64,000 nt of DNA from Megascapheus bottae (Eukaryota > Chordata > Mammalia > Rodentia > Geomyidae): the NCBI GenBank assembly GCA_024803745.1, contig JANJXV010000039.1, forward strand, positions 9,268,001 to 9,332,000. Reading direction: 5' to 3'. A model generated the notes under the pieces. It ran no database searches. It was given only the letters and a program-made list of their open reading frames with translations, and was not told the DNA's origin. The position numbers and the translations under genes are program-made. Position 1 is the first letter of the stretch; every line of letters starts with the position of its first letter. Positions 41,576 through 51,922 of this stretch are shown here, one piece after another.

Positions 41576-42000
41576 GCTTTGAAGGTAGGACTAAGGCTAT
41601 TTTGGGGACACAAGCTTTCTCAGTGTTCCTGCAGTCCCAGTTGTCCTCTGAATTTCCAACTCTTACAGTTGCCGACTAGACTATCAGATCACAAATGACA
41701 GGTAGTTTGTGCACAGGGTAAAAGTCACTCTTTTCTTTTTTTTTTTTTTCTCCAAGACCAATTTGTAAGTCTCATCTTCTGCCACAGTAATTTACTGACC
41801 AGTGGGTCATGCATCTGTCAGCTGATAAGAAATGAGTAGCTATTTCCCATAGATTCCACCATCTGAGCTAACACAGCTGTCCCCAGCTTGTCCAAGCCTT
41901 CAATCTCCTGGGCTTCTGGATAGTCTTCTTTCAGGAGAGAGAGAGAGGAAGAAAAAAAGAGCTAATGTGATCTAATCATCCACATACATCTGTTTATTTT
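41576..42000. other. Unique sequence
   Basis: Nothing recognised. Confidence 0.42.
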
Positions 42001-42235
42001 TCTTTTGTGCCTGTACTGGGGCTTGAACTCAGGCAGGGCCAGAGTACTCTCTCTTAGCTTCTTTACTCCAGGCTGACACTGGACCACTTGAGCCACAGCT
42101 TCACGTCTGGCTTTTTGTTGGTTCATTGGAGATAAGTCTCATGGACGTTCCTGACCTGGCTGGCTTCAGCCTATGAGCCACAGATCTGTCTCCTGAGAAC
42201 CTAGGATGCCAGGTGTGGCCTACCAGTGCCCAGCC
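42001..42235 (-). mobile_element. B1L-Geo SINE
   Basis: Reversed, diverged. Confidence 0.87.
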
Positions 42236-42343
42236 ACCATCCTTAATATTTATTTTACTTTTTGGCTGTCCCTCAGTGGGGTTGACTCCTTGACTACCTC
42301 AGGCCAACTCTATATAAACCTCCTTGGCTGCTTTTTGTGTGTT
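42236..42343. other. Short unique sequence
   Basis: Nothing recognised. Confidence 0.3.
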
Positions 42344-42592
42344 GTATGCCAGTCCTGGGTTGGCTTGAACGTGTAGGACCTGGGCACTGTCCTGAAAATT
42401 CTTTTGCACAAGGCTAGTGTTTTACCACTTGACTCATAGCTCCACATCCGGCTTTTTTTCCCCCTTTGGCAATTGATTGGAGGTAAGTGTCTCCTGGACT
42501 TTCCTGCCTGAGCTGCCTTTGAACTGTGATGCTCAGATCTCAGCCTCCGGAGTAGCTAGGACGACAATAAGCTTGAGCCATCGGTGTCTGGC
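42344..42592 (-). mobile_element. B1L-Geo SINE
   Basis: Reversed, diverged; ends GAGCCATCGGTGTCTGGC. Confidence 0.87.
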
Positions 42593-43880
42593 AAAATCTC
42601 TTTCTGTAACCCATTATCTTCTAATCCGCCTAAATTGTGCACACTTGTTTCTCAGCCAGGACTGACTCTGCTTGACATGTTTGCTCATGTCCTATCCCCA
42701 AACTCCCCTATCCTCTGCCATTGTCCCTAGCAATGGTCATCAACTGGGTAAATCAGAGAAGTGAGATGTTTCTAAGCTGGAAATCATACAGTATAGCTTA
42801 AGATGGCGGTCCTTAGACAGCAGGCCAGAACCCCTTCCCAACCCTGTACTCTCCTTTGTCAGCATTCACATCAGTAAACAATAAAAGCTCCAAGCATCCA
42901 TCTTCTCTTCTATCAGCAAAACCACAAAGAGCCCATCTAGGCCTCTGGTCACTAGTTCAGCTCAGAGTACTCAAGTTTAGAAGCATCCGGCACGCATCGT
43001 ATGTTCAGCCACAGAAACATGACTTTTCTCCTTCAAAAGAAATGGAAGGCAAAATTCTGAGATGAGCTGCCCAGGTACACTTACCCAACAACCATAGAGA
43101 AAGGAAAAAAAAAAACCCACAAAACAAAATGTACCGAACTTCCCCAGACTTATTAACTTACGTCAACAGAGATTTGAATAAATGTTTTAAAAAATGGAAT
43201 TCCCTTGATAGGCTGTAATCAGTAAACATTCATTATGGAAACACAGCAAATATGCATGAAATTTCCCCAGCGATATTCCAGTTACACAATTAAGGGAAAA
43301 AAAAAAAGGCATCTCACACAGCAAGCTGAGTGACAAAATACCCTCTTCCTGTCACTAGCCCACAACAAAGCCTTGCCAAACCTGAGGTCACACAAACTGG
43401 CTCTCTATTCCTGACTGGAGCCAGGGAAAAGTAGATCTCATCGTTTTGGGTTGTTTTTTTTTTTTTTGTCCACTTAGACAGCTTATAAATGACTCCACTC
43501 TTCCTCGGTGGTGATGGATGCCTTTGTATAAATAATTAATCCTTGACCTTGCTTTATGAAAGCTTTATCTAATTAATTAATTAATTAAATTATTATTTCT
43601 TTTGAAATTATTAGAATCAATACCTTGGGAACATAATTCACTCTTGCACAGTCTGATTCTGGATGGATAAATAACTAAATTGTGTGTTTCTTGTATTCTG
43701 GGGGCCACTGGAGTAGCAGAAGTGGGGGGTATCAGCCTGAGATTTTCTGTTCAAATGCTGTAAAATCATCAATCCTGCAGTTATTGCCCAGTTCCTTTGC
43801 TGCCAGTATGTTATCATTTTCTGTGGATAAATCTACTGAACATGCTCACACATCACTCAAAGGTTCCAGCCACAGGTGGT

Positions 43881-43883
<3 letters not shown>
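42593..43883. other. SINE-free stretch with candidate conserved elements
   Basis: About 1.3 kb. Around 43190-43290 (AGGCTGTAATCAGTAAACAT, AATATGCATGAAATTTCC) and 43490-43700 (ATAAATAATTAATCC, AATTAATTAATTAAATTATT) the sequence is AT-rich and rich in homeodomain-type cores. No exon found. Confidence 0.42.
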
Positions 43884-43921
<38 letters not shown>

Positions 43922-43955
43922 GTGTGTGTGTGTGCGCGCGCATGCATGCACGCGC
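43884..43955. repeat. (GT)n-(GC)n alternating purine/pyrimidine tract
   Basis: 72 bp of unbroken purine/pyrimidine alternation, passing from GT units through GCGCGCGCATGCATGCACGC. Tail of the following reversed SINE. Confidence 0.96.
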
Positions 43956-44152
43956 TCCAGTACTAGGACTTGAACTCAGAGCTTGGATACTGTTCCTTTT
44001 ACTCAAGGCTGGTGCTCTATCACTTGAGCCACACTTCCACTTCTGGATGGTCCATTGGAGAGAAGAGTCTCAGAAACTTTCCTGCCCCAGGGTTGGCTTT
44101 GAATGGTGACTGTATCTCAGCCTTCTGAGTAGCTAGGATTACAGGCTTGACC
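43956..44152 (-). mobile_element. B1L-Geo SINE
   Basis: Reversed dimer following the TG/CG array. Confidence 0.88.
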
Positions 44153-44450
44153 ACTGTGGCTCTTTCCTGTGGTGGATCTGCCTTCCTTACCTTTGAGACC
44201 GGGCCTGGGTTAGGAGGGTCTATGGTACCTTGCGGAACTTCAAAGAAGGTTTTGCTACCTTGGCTACAAAGATCTGAATCAGCCTTAAGCCGGGACAAGT
44301 CAATTCCACATTCACAGGAGAAGGGTCAAGGGAAAGTCAGACGTGAACCCAAAGCAAAGCAGGCTTGGAGGGGTGGTTTATGAACATCCGGGGGAGATGG
44401 CGCAAAGACTACTTTGTCACTTATTCTTCTATCTCAGATTCAAGCCACCG
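44153..44450. other. Unique sequence
   Basis: Nothing recognised. Confidence 0.4.
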
Positions 44451-44767
44451 TGTGTGTGTGTGTGTGTACCTGTGTCAGTTCTGGGACTTGAACTCTCAGC
44501 CTGGGAGCTGTCCCTTATCTTTTGCCCTCTCTCGTTCATGCCACAAATAATCCCCTTCCAGCTTGCTCCTTCTCTCCTTCCTTCCTTCCTTCCTTCCTTC
44601 CTTCCTTCCTTCCTTCCTTCCTTCCTTCCTTCCTTCCTTCCTTCTTTTGTGGTTCATTGGATATGAGTCTCCTAGACTTTCCTGCTCTGGTTGGCCTCAC
44701 ACTGTGATCCTCAGGTCTCAGCCTCCCTGAGTAGCTAGGATGACAGATATGAGCCACTGACGTCCAA
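44451..44767 (-). mobile_element. B1L-Geo SINE with an internal (CCTT)n expansion
   Basis: Reversed; short TG head, Geo half, then the tetranucleotide array, then the linker and left half. Confidence 0.87.
44572..44645. repeat. (CCTT)n microsatellite
   Basis: About 17 CCTT units inside the SINE. Confidence 0.97.
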
Positions 44768-44859
44768 CTTTCAACCATCCATTCAATGTCCTTTCTCTTG
44801 CGGAATCACAGAGCCCAGGAAACCTGTTTCCCCGTCACACTCTGCAGGGAGGAGGCTTC

Positions 44860-46660
44860 GGAGACGGGGTGGGAGGGAGGGGATGGAGGGGGGGGGGTTC
44901 CCCTGGACTGGACCCCGCTCCTCCCACTGGGAGGGCGCTGTCCCCGGAGGTACCAGAGCCTGAGGACAAGATCCGGCACTAAAGTTCGGGGCGACGCAGG
45001 TCCCGTGCAGGTGACGGTAAAGAGGTCACCAGCCGGTCCTAACCAAAAACCAGGGGGGAAAAACGCACCACCTTGCCCTGGCCGGCCCTGCCTCGCCCAG
45101 CGAGCTGCCACGGGGTCCCGCGACAGAGTGGATGTTTTGTCCCCTCCCCACCCGCCTCGCCCCGGCTCCAGGGCCGCGCAGGGAAGCGCACACCTCCCAC
45201 CGGTCCTGGCTCGGGCTGCGCGCCCTGAGCCGGCGGAGGCCCTGGGGGGCGGCGGGGCGGAGGCGCCTTCACCAGCCCGGGGACTCGCGGGGACCCCGGG
45301 CTCCGCCGGCCCCAGCCGCCCGGCCGCCGCCACCTCCCCCCCGGGGGAAGCCCTGGAGTCCGGAGCCTCTCCGCGCTCGGGGGCCGTGGGGTGCCCAGCG
45401 CTGCCCTGACCCCCTCCACACCCCCCCCACGCGCGCGCCAGCATCCAGACACTGGGGAAGCGCGGACAAACCGGGCCCCCTCCCCACCCGAGGGCCACGA
45501 GTCCACGGACGCGCGACCCAGCGGAGAAACCCAAAGTCGAATTAAAGTTCCCGCTCGTGGGGCCGGCTCCCCAAAGTGTGGCCAGAGCGGAACACCTCAC
45601 ACCGTCACGGACACGCGGACACGAGACACGCCGAGCCCCCCCTCCCCACACCACAGCCTCTCAACTCCAGCCCCCGTCGACAGGGCGCCGGGTGGGCGCG
45701 CAGTGCGGCTCCGGGATGGGGAGGGGGCGGGGTGGGGCCGGGGCGCGCAGGCCACTTACCGGGGTTCCTCCGGATCAGGGGGGGCGGGAAGGGTCCTCCA
45801 GTCCCCGCTGAGGACCTCGGCGGGGAGAACCTCCGTCTCCAAACTCCAGGGCCCGGTGTCTTCCCCTCGATCGGTGCAGAATCCCCGGCGGTCGGTGTGG
45901 GCTGGGGCTCGGGGCGCACGGAGGGAGAGGGAAGGAGGCTCCGGGGTGGCGCTGCCGGTGTGGTCGGTACGTTTGGGGTGCGTTCTTCCTCCACGATCCC
46001 CCGGGCTCCCCCCCTCCTCGAGCTGATCTGTTCTCCGTCCTCTACCTGGGCCGGGTCTCCTTCCTTCCCCGCAGTGCCACCCGGATCCGGGCAGGCTCCC
46101 AGCGAAGTGCGAGCGGAGCCTCCGGCGAGGCTGGAAATAGCGCCGCGCCCGCCCGGCGCCCCGCCCCGTCCCCCCCCCCCCGCCTGTCCCCACCCCCCCC
46201 CGGGTCCCGGCCCCGCCCCACGGTGGGGAGGGGTGGTGGCGGCGAGGACAGTGGTGTCCCCGGCGGGAGGACGGTGGGGGAATCTCCTGCGCGATCGCCC
46301 AGCCCTCCCCGGAGTTCACGGACACCGCACCCACGCGCGCTCTGCGGCTCCCCGCAACCCCCTTACTTACTCCTGCCAAGGAGCCGCCGCTGGGCGCGGT
46401 CCGGCGGACGCAGGGGTGGGGCGGGAGGGGTGGGTGAGGGAGGGCGGGGAGGACCCCCCCCCCCCCCCCAGCCATGGTTGTCTCCAGGATCCCTCGGGTA
46501 CCGGGCTGGACTCTTGTGAGAACTGCTTGGCTCCATTCACCTCCCCGCAAGCCAGAGAGCTGGTGTTGTTTGTCTGAGCAATGCCAACGGAGCACCCCGG
46601 CTCTGACCCGGCCCCGCTGCGCTGGGAAGGCCCTGGCCGCCGCTGGGCAGGGTTCGTGTG
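44860..46660. promoter_or_regulatory. CHST8: CpG island, probable CHST8 promoter
   Basis: About 1.8 kb of very GC-rich, CpG-dense, SINE-free DNA, the only such island in the window. GC boxes occur on both strands (for example GGGGGCGGGG at 45723-45732 and CCCCGCCCCA at 46211-46220). It lies upstream of the CHST8 exon in the right orientation, at a plausible 5'-intron distance. I could not find the first coding exon of PEPD, the gene I expect next beyond CHST8, so this is unlikely to be the PEPD promoter. No TATA box is evident, as expected for a CpG promoter. Confidence 0.7.
45760..46060 (-). other. CHST8: Putative CHST8 non-coding first exon (5' end unknown)
   Basis: The minus strand reads GGAACCCCG|GTAAGTGG with donor GT at 45759-45758, a near-perfect splice donor inside the CpG island; the exon would end at 45760. 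The transcription start is not determinable here, so the upper limit is a guess. Alternative donors: CAG|GTAGAG near 46043-46050 and GGA|GTAAGT near 46364-46369. Confidence 0.45.
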
Positions 46661-46878
46661 TGAGATCAGGATCCACACCCTGGGGCGGGGGGAGGCACAG
46701 GGCTTTGGAAAGGATTGAGAGGATAGTCCCTGGATCTGTCTTCTGGTGGAATAGATCCAGGCCCTGTAACGCATCTCCATTCATCCTCAAATTCCCGAGT
46801 CTTTTGACTCTTTGAACAGTGCTCAATGAACTACTCCAGTTTTCCTCTGAGGGGTTCCATCCCCACCATCCTCCCTGG
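46661..46878. other. Unique sequence flanking the CpG island
   Basis: Nothing recognised. Confidence 0.4.
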
Positions 46879-47069
46879 ATCTTGGGGCTTGAACTCAGAG
46901 CATGGGTGCTGTCCCTTAGCTCTTTCACTCAAGGCTAGTGCTTTCCCACTTGGAGCCACAGCTCTACTTCTGGTTTTCTGGTGGTTCTGGTGGTCTTATG
47001 GACTGTCCTGCTTGAGCTGGCTTTGAACAGCAGTCTCCAGATGTGACAGATGTGAGCCACCAGGGCCCA
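46879..47069 (-). mobile_element. B1L-Geo SINE
   Basis: Reversed; deletions in the linker and left half. Confidence 0.87.
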
Positions 47070-47094
47070 TCTCTATCCTCCTTCTCCTCCTCTT

Positions 47095-47299
47095 TCTGGG
47101 CTAGTCCTGGGGTTTAAACTTAGGGCATCTTCCTTTGCTGAAGATTGGTGCCACAATTCTACTTCTGCCTTTTTTTTTTTTTTAAGTGATCCATTGGAGA
47201 TAAGAGTCTCCCAGACTTTTCTGCCTGGGCTGGCTTCAAACTGCCATTCTTAGATCTCAGCCTCCTGAGTAGCTAGATACAGATGTGAGCCACCAGTTT
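47095..47299 (-). mobile_element. B1L-Geo SINE
   Basis: Reversed, shortened Geo half. Confidence 0.86.
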
Positions 47300-47574
47300 G
47301 ATGGCAGGATTCTTCTTTAAAGGCCCTGTCCTGTCACCAGCCTAAGAGCTGGCCCCATCAAATTCTTCCCCACAGACAAGCAGAATTAGAGTGGGGGTGT
47401 AACTGGTCTACAGTCACACAGGATGAGGGCAGAGCAGGAACATGGACCCTGGGCTGTGGATTCTTGACGGGAATCAGTAGCCCCAGCCTAGAGGGCAGGG
47501 GGGAGCCTTATAAATCAATTCTTGTGGTCTTGAGGGCATAGGTAGATATTTCTGCAGAGACACTTTAGTATGAC

Positions 47575-47576
<2 letters not shown>
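47300..47576. other. Unique sequence
   Basis: Nothing recognised. Confidence 0.38.

Positions 47577-47620
<44 letters not shown>
47577..47620. repeat. (TG)n microsatellite
   Basis: About 19 TG units joined to a SINE left-monomer remnant. Confidence 0.96.
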
Positions 47621-47621
<1 letters not shown>

Positions 47622-47624
47622 TTG

Positions 47625-47719
47625 CAGGTCTCATGGACTTTCCTACCCAGGTTGGCTTCCAACCTCAATCCTCAGATCTCAGCCTCCCTAGAAGCTAGCG
47701 TTGTGTGAGCTCCCAGGAT
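47625..47719 (-). mobile_element. B1L left-monomer fragment
   Basis: GTCTCATGGACTTTCCTACC ... CTCAGCCTCCCTAGAAGC. Confidence 0.8.
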
Positions 47720-48233
47720 CCAGAGGCTTATTATAATAGGTTGAAGGTTCTTTCTCACCGTATCTGAAGGTTGGCCTGACTCCAGTGAGCTGACCTGCAT
47801 AAGAGGGAATTGGGGACCAAATAGGGCCTGCGGCTCTTAAGTGACCACGAGGGAATGGGTGGCCTGGGGGGAGGGGGAAGAGGACTCCTTAATGCCCCCA
47901 GATAAGCTCAGAGCCAAGGAAAGGACAAATGGAAAGCGTGCCAACTCTGTGATGATCTTCCTTTCATTCTTGCAACAGCCAAGTCGATTTCCATTTTTTT
48001 TTTTTGGATGAGGAAACATATCAAGGAATTGTTGGAATGGAACATGAAGGGGGTACCTCTGGAGAGGACTGGGGGGCGGGCAGAGCCATGTTAGCTAGTT
48101 CAGGTATGTGGGCTCTAAAGTGGAGCAGTTTCATGCTGAGTATTTCCTCTTTAGCCAGACTCAGGATAGTGTTATGATCTACTCCCCCCCCCCCGCAGTG
48201 GGGACAGAGTAAGTATGCTGTTGAAATCACTGA
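47720..48233. other. Unique sequence
   Basis: About 0.5 kb, nothing recognised; a C12-type run near 48184-48195. Confidence 0.42.
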
Positions 48234-48442
48234 ATCTATAATTCCAGGACGCTGAGATCTGAGGATCTTGGTTTGAAGCCAGCTTAGGCAAAAAAAAAAA
48301 AAGTCCCCGAGACTCTTATCTCCAATGAACCACCAAAAACTCGAAGTGGAGTTGTAGCCTACGTGATACAATGTTCTCCTAGAACAAAATAGCTAAGGGA
48401 CAATGCCAACGCCTTGAGTTCACACTCCAGGCCTGGCTGGCC
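48234..48442 (+). mobile_element. B1L-Geo SINE, 5'-truncated
   Basis: Forward; starts TATAATTCCAGGACGCTGAG. Confidence 0.85.
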
Positions 48443-48665
48443 GGGGAGGGGGAGGAAAGGAAAGGAAGAATTAAAAGGTAGAAAGTGTTTAAAGCAGACA
48501 GAACAAGTTCATTTGAAAGTGAACGGAAAACAGAGGAACAACTCTCCATGGAGAGAAGCCTCAAAGCTGAGAGTTCAAGGGAATCCTCTGGGAGGGTGGT
48601 TATTATAACATTGGGCTGCACCAATATCTCCTGGCCTGGGCTTCAGTTTGATTGTTTGGTTCAGT
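48443..48665. other. Unique sequence
   Basis: Nothing recognised. Confidence 0.38.
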
Positions 48666-48950
48666 GGACATCCTGGGCATTATCAGAAGAAGAAACATTT
48701 GCATGGGAACTCAGAGCATTACGGGAAGAGAAAAATATGTGCATGGGAACCCAAGGCATTGTGGAAATAAGAAGCATTTGAGTGGGAACCCAGGACATTA
48801 TGAACTGAAAATATCATAGCAAAAAAGATTGCCTTCCACTGTGTTTGGAAATCCATTGGCAAGAATGAATCTTGTACTTGGGGGGCTAGTGGCTCAGACT
48901 TGTACCCTTAGCTACTCAAGGGGCTGGGAACCCAGGGCATTATGGGATGA
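48666..48950. repeat. Decayed minisatellite, unit about 40 bp
   Basis: Units carry GGGAACCCAGGGCATTATGG, then an A/G-rich part and CATTTGCAT. GCATT anchors sit at 48677, 48716, 48756 and 48795 (spacings 39, 40 and 39), and a fifth copy at 48937 lies beyond an interrupting SINE-like fragment. Confidence 0.82.
48880..48928 (+). mobile_element. B1L left-monomer fragment inside the minisatellite
   Basis: CTAGTGGCTCAGACTTGTAC and TTAGCTACTCAAGG; it separates units four and five. Confidence 0.65.
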
Positions 48951-48989
48951 AGGGTCAGGATGGGCCATGTGTCATGTGTTGTTGTTGGT

Positions 48990-49219
48990 GAGGGCGGTCC
49001 TGGGGCTTGAAGTCAGGGTCTGGGCACTGTCCTGAGCTTTTGTGCTGAAGACTAGTACACTACCACCTTAAGCCATAGCTCTACTTCCATTTTGTTTTGT
49101 TTCCATTGGAGAAAAGAGTCTCAAGGACTTTCTTGCCTGGGCTGGCTCTGAACCAGGTTCTTCAGATCTCAGCCTTCTGAGTAGCTAGGATGACAGTTGT
49201 GAGCCATTAGCACCTGGCT
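48990..49219 (-). mobile_element. B1L-Geo SINE
   Basis: Reversed dimer ending GAGCCATTAGCACCTGGC. Confidence 0.9.
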
Positions 49220-49353
49220 TGCCATTTATTTTTCTATTTCTATCTATCTAATTGAGGGAGCCTAACTGTCCTTCACTTGGGAGAATCCAGAGATACTCTT
49301 GATTCAGGGATACCCTTGCACATTCCAGAAGGCAAGTATTATACACACTATAC
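49220..49353. other. Unique sequence
   Basis: Short (TCTA)n run near 49237-49250. Confidence 0.35.
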
Positions 49354-49387
<34 letters not shown>

Positions 49388-49390
49388 CAC
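49354..49390. repeat. (CA)n microsatellite
   Basis: About 18 CA units with one GC interruption; not on a SINE tail. Confidence 0.95.
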
Positions 49391-49539
49391 TAGTGTGCAC
49401 AGAATAGAAATCCCCAGAGCCAGAGCCCAGCCTCAAAGCAGGGAGGAGGAGACTGTGACCAGTGAGATAGGGCTTCACAGTTGTCCCCCAGATCAGTGGC
49501 CACGGTGAGTGAGGCCATCTCAGCCTCCCTGTGTATCTG
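49391..49539. other. Unique sequence
   Basis: Nothing recognised. Confidence 0.3.
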
Positions 49540-49800
49540 AATGCCGAAGTCCTTTGGGGGAAAGTGGTTTCTCCATTAGCTTTTCCAACTGTACTTATTA
49601 GCACTTATTTGCATCTAATATTCTTGCAGATACCACGAGGAATCAACAATGCCGCCTTGCTTTTTGCCATTCTCCACATTTTCAGTTTTTTCACTCAAAC
49701 TTCCTTCTTGTTTGGAGAGATCCTCCAGGGAAAATCCCCAAAGCAGGCCCGGGGCCCCTGGCACTAACAGGCAAAGAGTTTTCCTCTGAGATTTGCCAAG
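49540..49800. promoter_or_regulatory. Candidate conserved non-coding element upstream of the CpG island
   Basis: Repeat-free AT-leaning sequence with a POU octamer ATTTGCAT at 49607-49614, a following CTAATATTC, and TCCATTAGC just upstream. Retained CpGs: ACCACGAGG, ATGCCGCC. Confidence 0.4.
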
Positions 49801-49900
49801 GGCTGTGTGCCCTTTTTTCAAAGTCAGACTCAGCCTCTGCAGTGAGGGAGGTGGAAGAGCTCTGCAAATCCTTTATAAAGCCCCGTGTGCTTGCTGACAG

Positions 49901-49902
<2 letters not shown>
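49801..49902. other. Unique sequence
   Basis: Nothing recognised. Confidence 0.3.
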
Positions 49903-49951
<49 letters not shown>

Positions 49952-50055
49952 GTGTGTATTGGAGCTTGAACTCGGGGCTTAGGTACTATCACTTAGCACT
50001 TAGCTTTGTCCCTCAAGGCTGGTTCTCTACCATTTGAGCCATAGTTCCACTACTG
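49903..50055 (-). mobile_element. Geo monomer with a (GT)n tail
   Basis: (GT)24 at 49903-49950, then a reversed Geo monomer interrupted by the following IDL-Geo; its left half may be the text at 50515-50637. Confidence 0.85.
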
Positions 50056-50065
50056 GCTTTTTATT

Positions 50066-50261
50066 TATTTTTATTTTTTTGCCAGTCCTAGGCTTGAGCT
50101 CAGGGCCTGAGCACTGTCCTTGGACTTTCTCAAGGCTAGAGCTCTACCACTTGAGCCTTAGCACCACTTTTGGCTTTTTTCTATGTATGTGGTACTGAGG
50201 AATCGAACCCAGGCCTTCGTGCAGGCGAGGCAAGCACTCTACCACTAGGCCAAACTCCTGG
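50066..50261 (-). mobile_element. IDL-Geo SINE nested in a B1L-Geo
   Basis: Reversed near-consensus copy with an 11-bp target-site duplication GGCTTTTTATT (50055-50065 and 50262-50272). Confidence 0.95.
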
Positions 50262-50272
50262 GGCTTTTTATT

Positions 50273-50514
50273 GTTGTTGTTGTGATTGGTTGTGGGGCTT
50301 GAAATCAGGTCTGATACTGTTCCTGACTGAGATTTTTCTGTTCTAGGTTAGTGCTCTATCATTTGAGGTACACCTCCACGTCTATTTTTCTGGTGGTCCA
50401 TTGGAGATAAGAATCTCATGGACTTTCCTGCCTAGGCTGGCTTTGATGTGCCATCTTCAGATCTCAGCTTCCTGAGTGGCTAAGATTGTAGGCATGAGCC
50501 ATTGGTGTCTGGCC
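50273..50514 (-). mobile_element. B1L-Geo SINE
   Basis: Reversed dimer with a (TTG)n head, forming a three-element nest with its neighbours. Confidence 0.88.
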
Positions 50515-50637
50515 AGTTCTGGCTTTTTGATGGTTAGATCTCAGACATTCCTTTCTGGGCTAACTTTGAACTGTGATCCTCAGCTCTCAACCTCTCCAGT
50601 AGCTAGGATGAGAGGTGTGAGCCAGCCCTGACAAGCT
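50515..50637 (-). mobile_element. B1L-Geo SINE fragment (probable continuation of the 49.9-kb copy)
   Basis: AGTTCTGGCTTTTTGATGG, then the left monomer to GTGAGCCAGCCCTG. Confidence 0.75.
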
Positions 50638-51108
50638 AAAATTTACTCTCTCAATGTCAGCCAATGAGAAAGAGAACACACTTGCCCAATATCCCACTCC
50701 TTCCGTGCAGAGTAAGGTTTTGATGTCTTTCACTGCTGGAGTATTTCAGTGTATCCAGATATGAATGAGCTCATTATAAATACTTCTCTCTCTTCAGATA
50801 AACTGGCTTGTCTACCTCTCTTTTTTTTATTTTTTTTGCTATATGTTGTGAGTCATTAAGTAGGTGTTTATTACAGAGAGGATTTTATAATACAACAGAG
50901 GGCCCTTCCTAATTTGGAGAGCTCACCCATTCTCAAGAACTCCTGGCTTAGCCTAGATAAGCTAGTATAGGTTGGTGACATATCAGGGCAGAGTGGGTCA
51001 GCTTCACCCAGCTTTCTGTGGGGTCTATCAGGGAGAGTGGGGTCTCTGAGGATAGGATCTCTTCCCCAGAATCACCAGCTTAGAAAGTACTTTCAAAATT
51101 CCTCCAGT
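50638..51108. other. Unique sequence
   Basis: T-rich runs near 50820-50838; nothing recognised. Confidence 0.42.
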
Positions 51109-51222
51109 CACTGGGCATGGTAGCGCATATCTGTAATCCCAGCACTTGGGAAGCTGAGGCAGGGGAATTATGAGCTAAAGACCAGTCTGAGCTATGCAGT
51201 GAATTCCAAGACGACCTTATTT
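51109..51222 (+). mobile_element. B1 SINE
   Basis: Ordinary rodent B1: GGGCATGGTAGCGCATATCT, AATCCCAGCACTTGGGAAGC, then GTGAATTCCAAGACGACC. It differs from the left half of B1L-Geo by AGCACTTGGGA instead of AGCTACTCAGGA. Confidence 0.9.
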
Positions 51223-51622
51223 CCACCTTCTTCCATCCTTACCAACCTTTCCATCATGTGATAGGAAAGGGATGGACAGATCCGACTATTTCCTGAATTC
51301 CTGAGATAACTTAAACCTTTTTTTTTTCCAAATGTAAAGTTGAATAGGGTTTTAAATTTAATGCTTTGTATTAAGAATTAGGTTTAGAGATTTTGAAAAG
51401 GAAGGATTGCTTTGAACTGCACAAAAATATCTCTACTGGAGAAATCCTGAAACATTTCTCAGACGCCATACAGGCTGTGGGCAAACAACATGCATGGGAG
51501 TGTGTTGTGGCCAAGACAGGGAGACCTTGAATTTTGGGTCCCCACTGACACAGCTGGAAAGCAAAGGGAGTATCAAACCCAACAGTGAATGAGGCACTAG
51601 TGATTGTTTGCACTTGTTGTCT
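51223..51622. other. Unique sequence
   Basis: Nothing recognised. Confidence 0.4.
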
Positions 51623-51689
51623 TTCCTCCTCCTCCTCCTCCTCCTCCTCCTCCTCCTCCTCCTCCTCCTCCTTCTTCTTCTTCTTCTTC
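51623..51689. repeat. (CCT)n(CTT)n microsatellite
   Basis: About 16 CCT units followed by about 6 CTT units, at the head of a reversed SINE. Confidence 0.97.
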
Positions 51690-51922
51690 AATTGTGGGGC
51701 TTAAACTCAGGGCCCAGGCACTTTCCCTGAGTTTTATTTTTTTTTCAGCTCAAAGCTAGAGCTCTACTGTTTTCAGCCATAGCACCACTTCTGGTTTTCT
51801 GGTGATTCATTGGAGATAAGAGTCTTACATAATTTCTTGCCTGGGCTGGCTTTGAGCCTCAACCCTTAAATCTTAGCCTCATGAGTAACTAGGATTTTAG
51901 GTGTGAGTCACTGGTTCCTGGC
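51690..51922 (-). mobile_element. B1L-Geo SINE
   Basis: Reversed dimer. Confidence 0.9.

Noticed and set aside
45391..46026. 211-residue plus-strand frame (and a 207-residue one at 44786-45409)
   Set aside because: Same composition effect; no recognisable protein and no matching splice signals.
45000..46600. PEPD first exon in the CpG island
   Set aside because: I expected the neighbouring gene's promoter as an alternative, but found no start resembling the PEPD N-terminus on the plus strand.
45756..46928. 390-residue minus-strand open frame and a 333-residue plus-strand frame in the CpG island
   Set aside because: Both are Gly/Arg/Pro/Ala-rich translations of GC-rich DNA, where stops are rare; both strands are open at once and no domain is visible.
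48696..48703. POU octamer ATTTGCAT as a regulatory site
   Set aside because: It is part of the minisatellite unit and not independently positioned.
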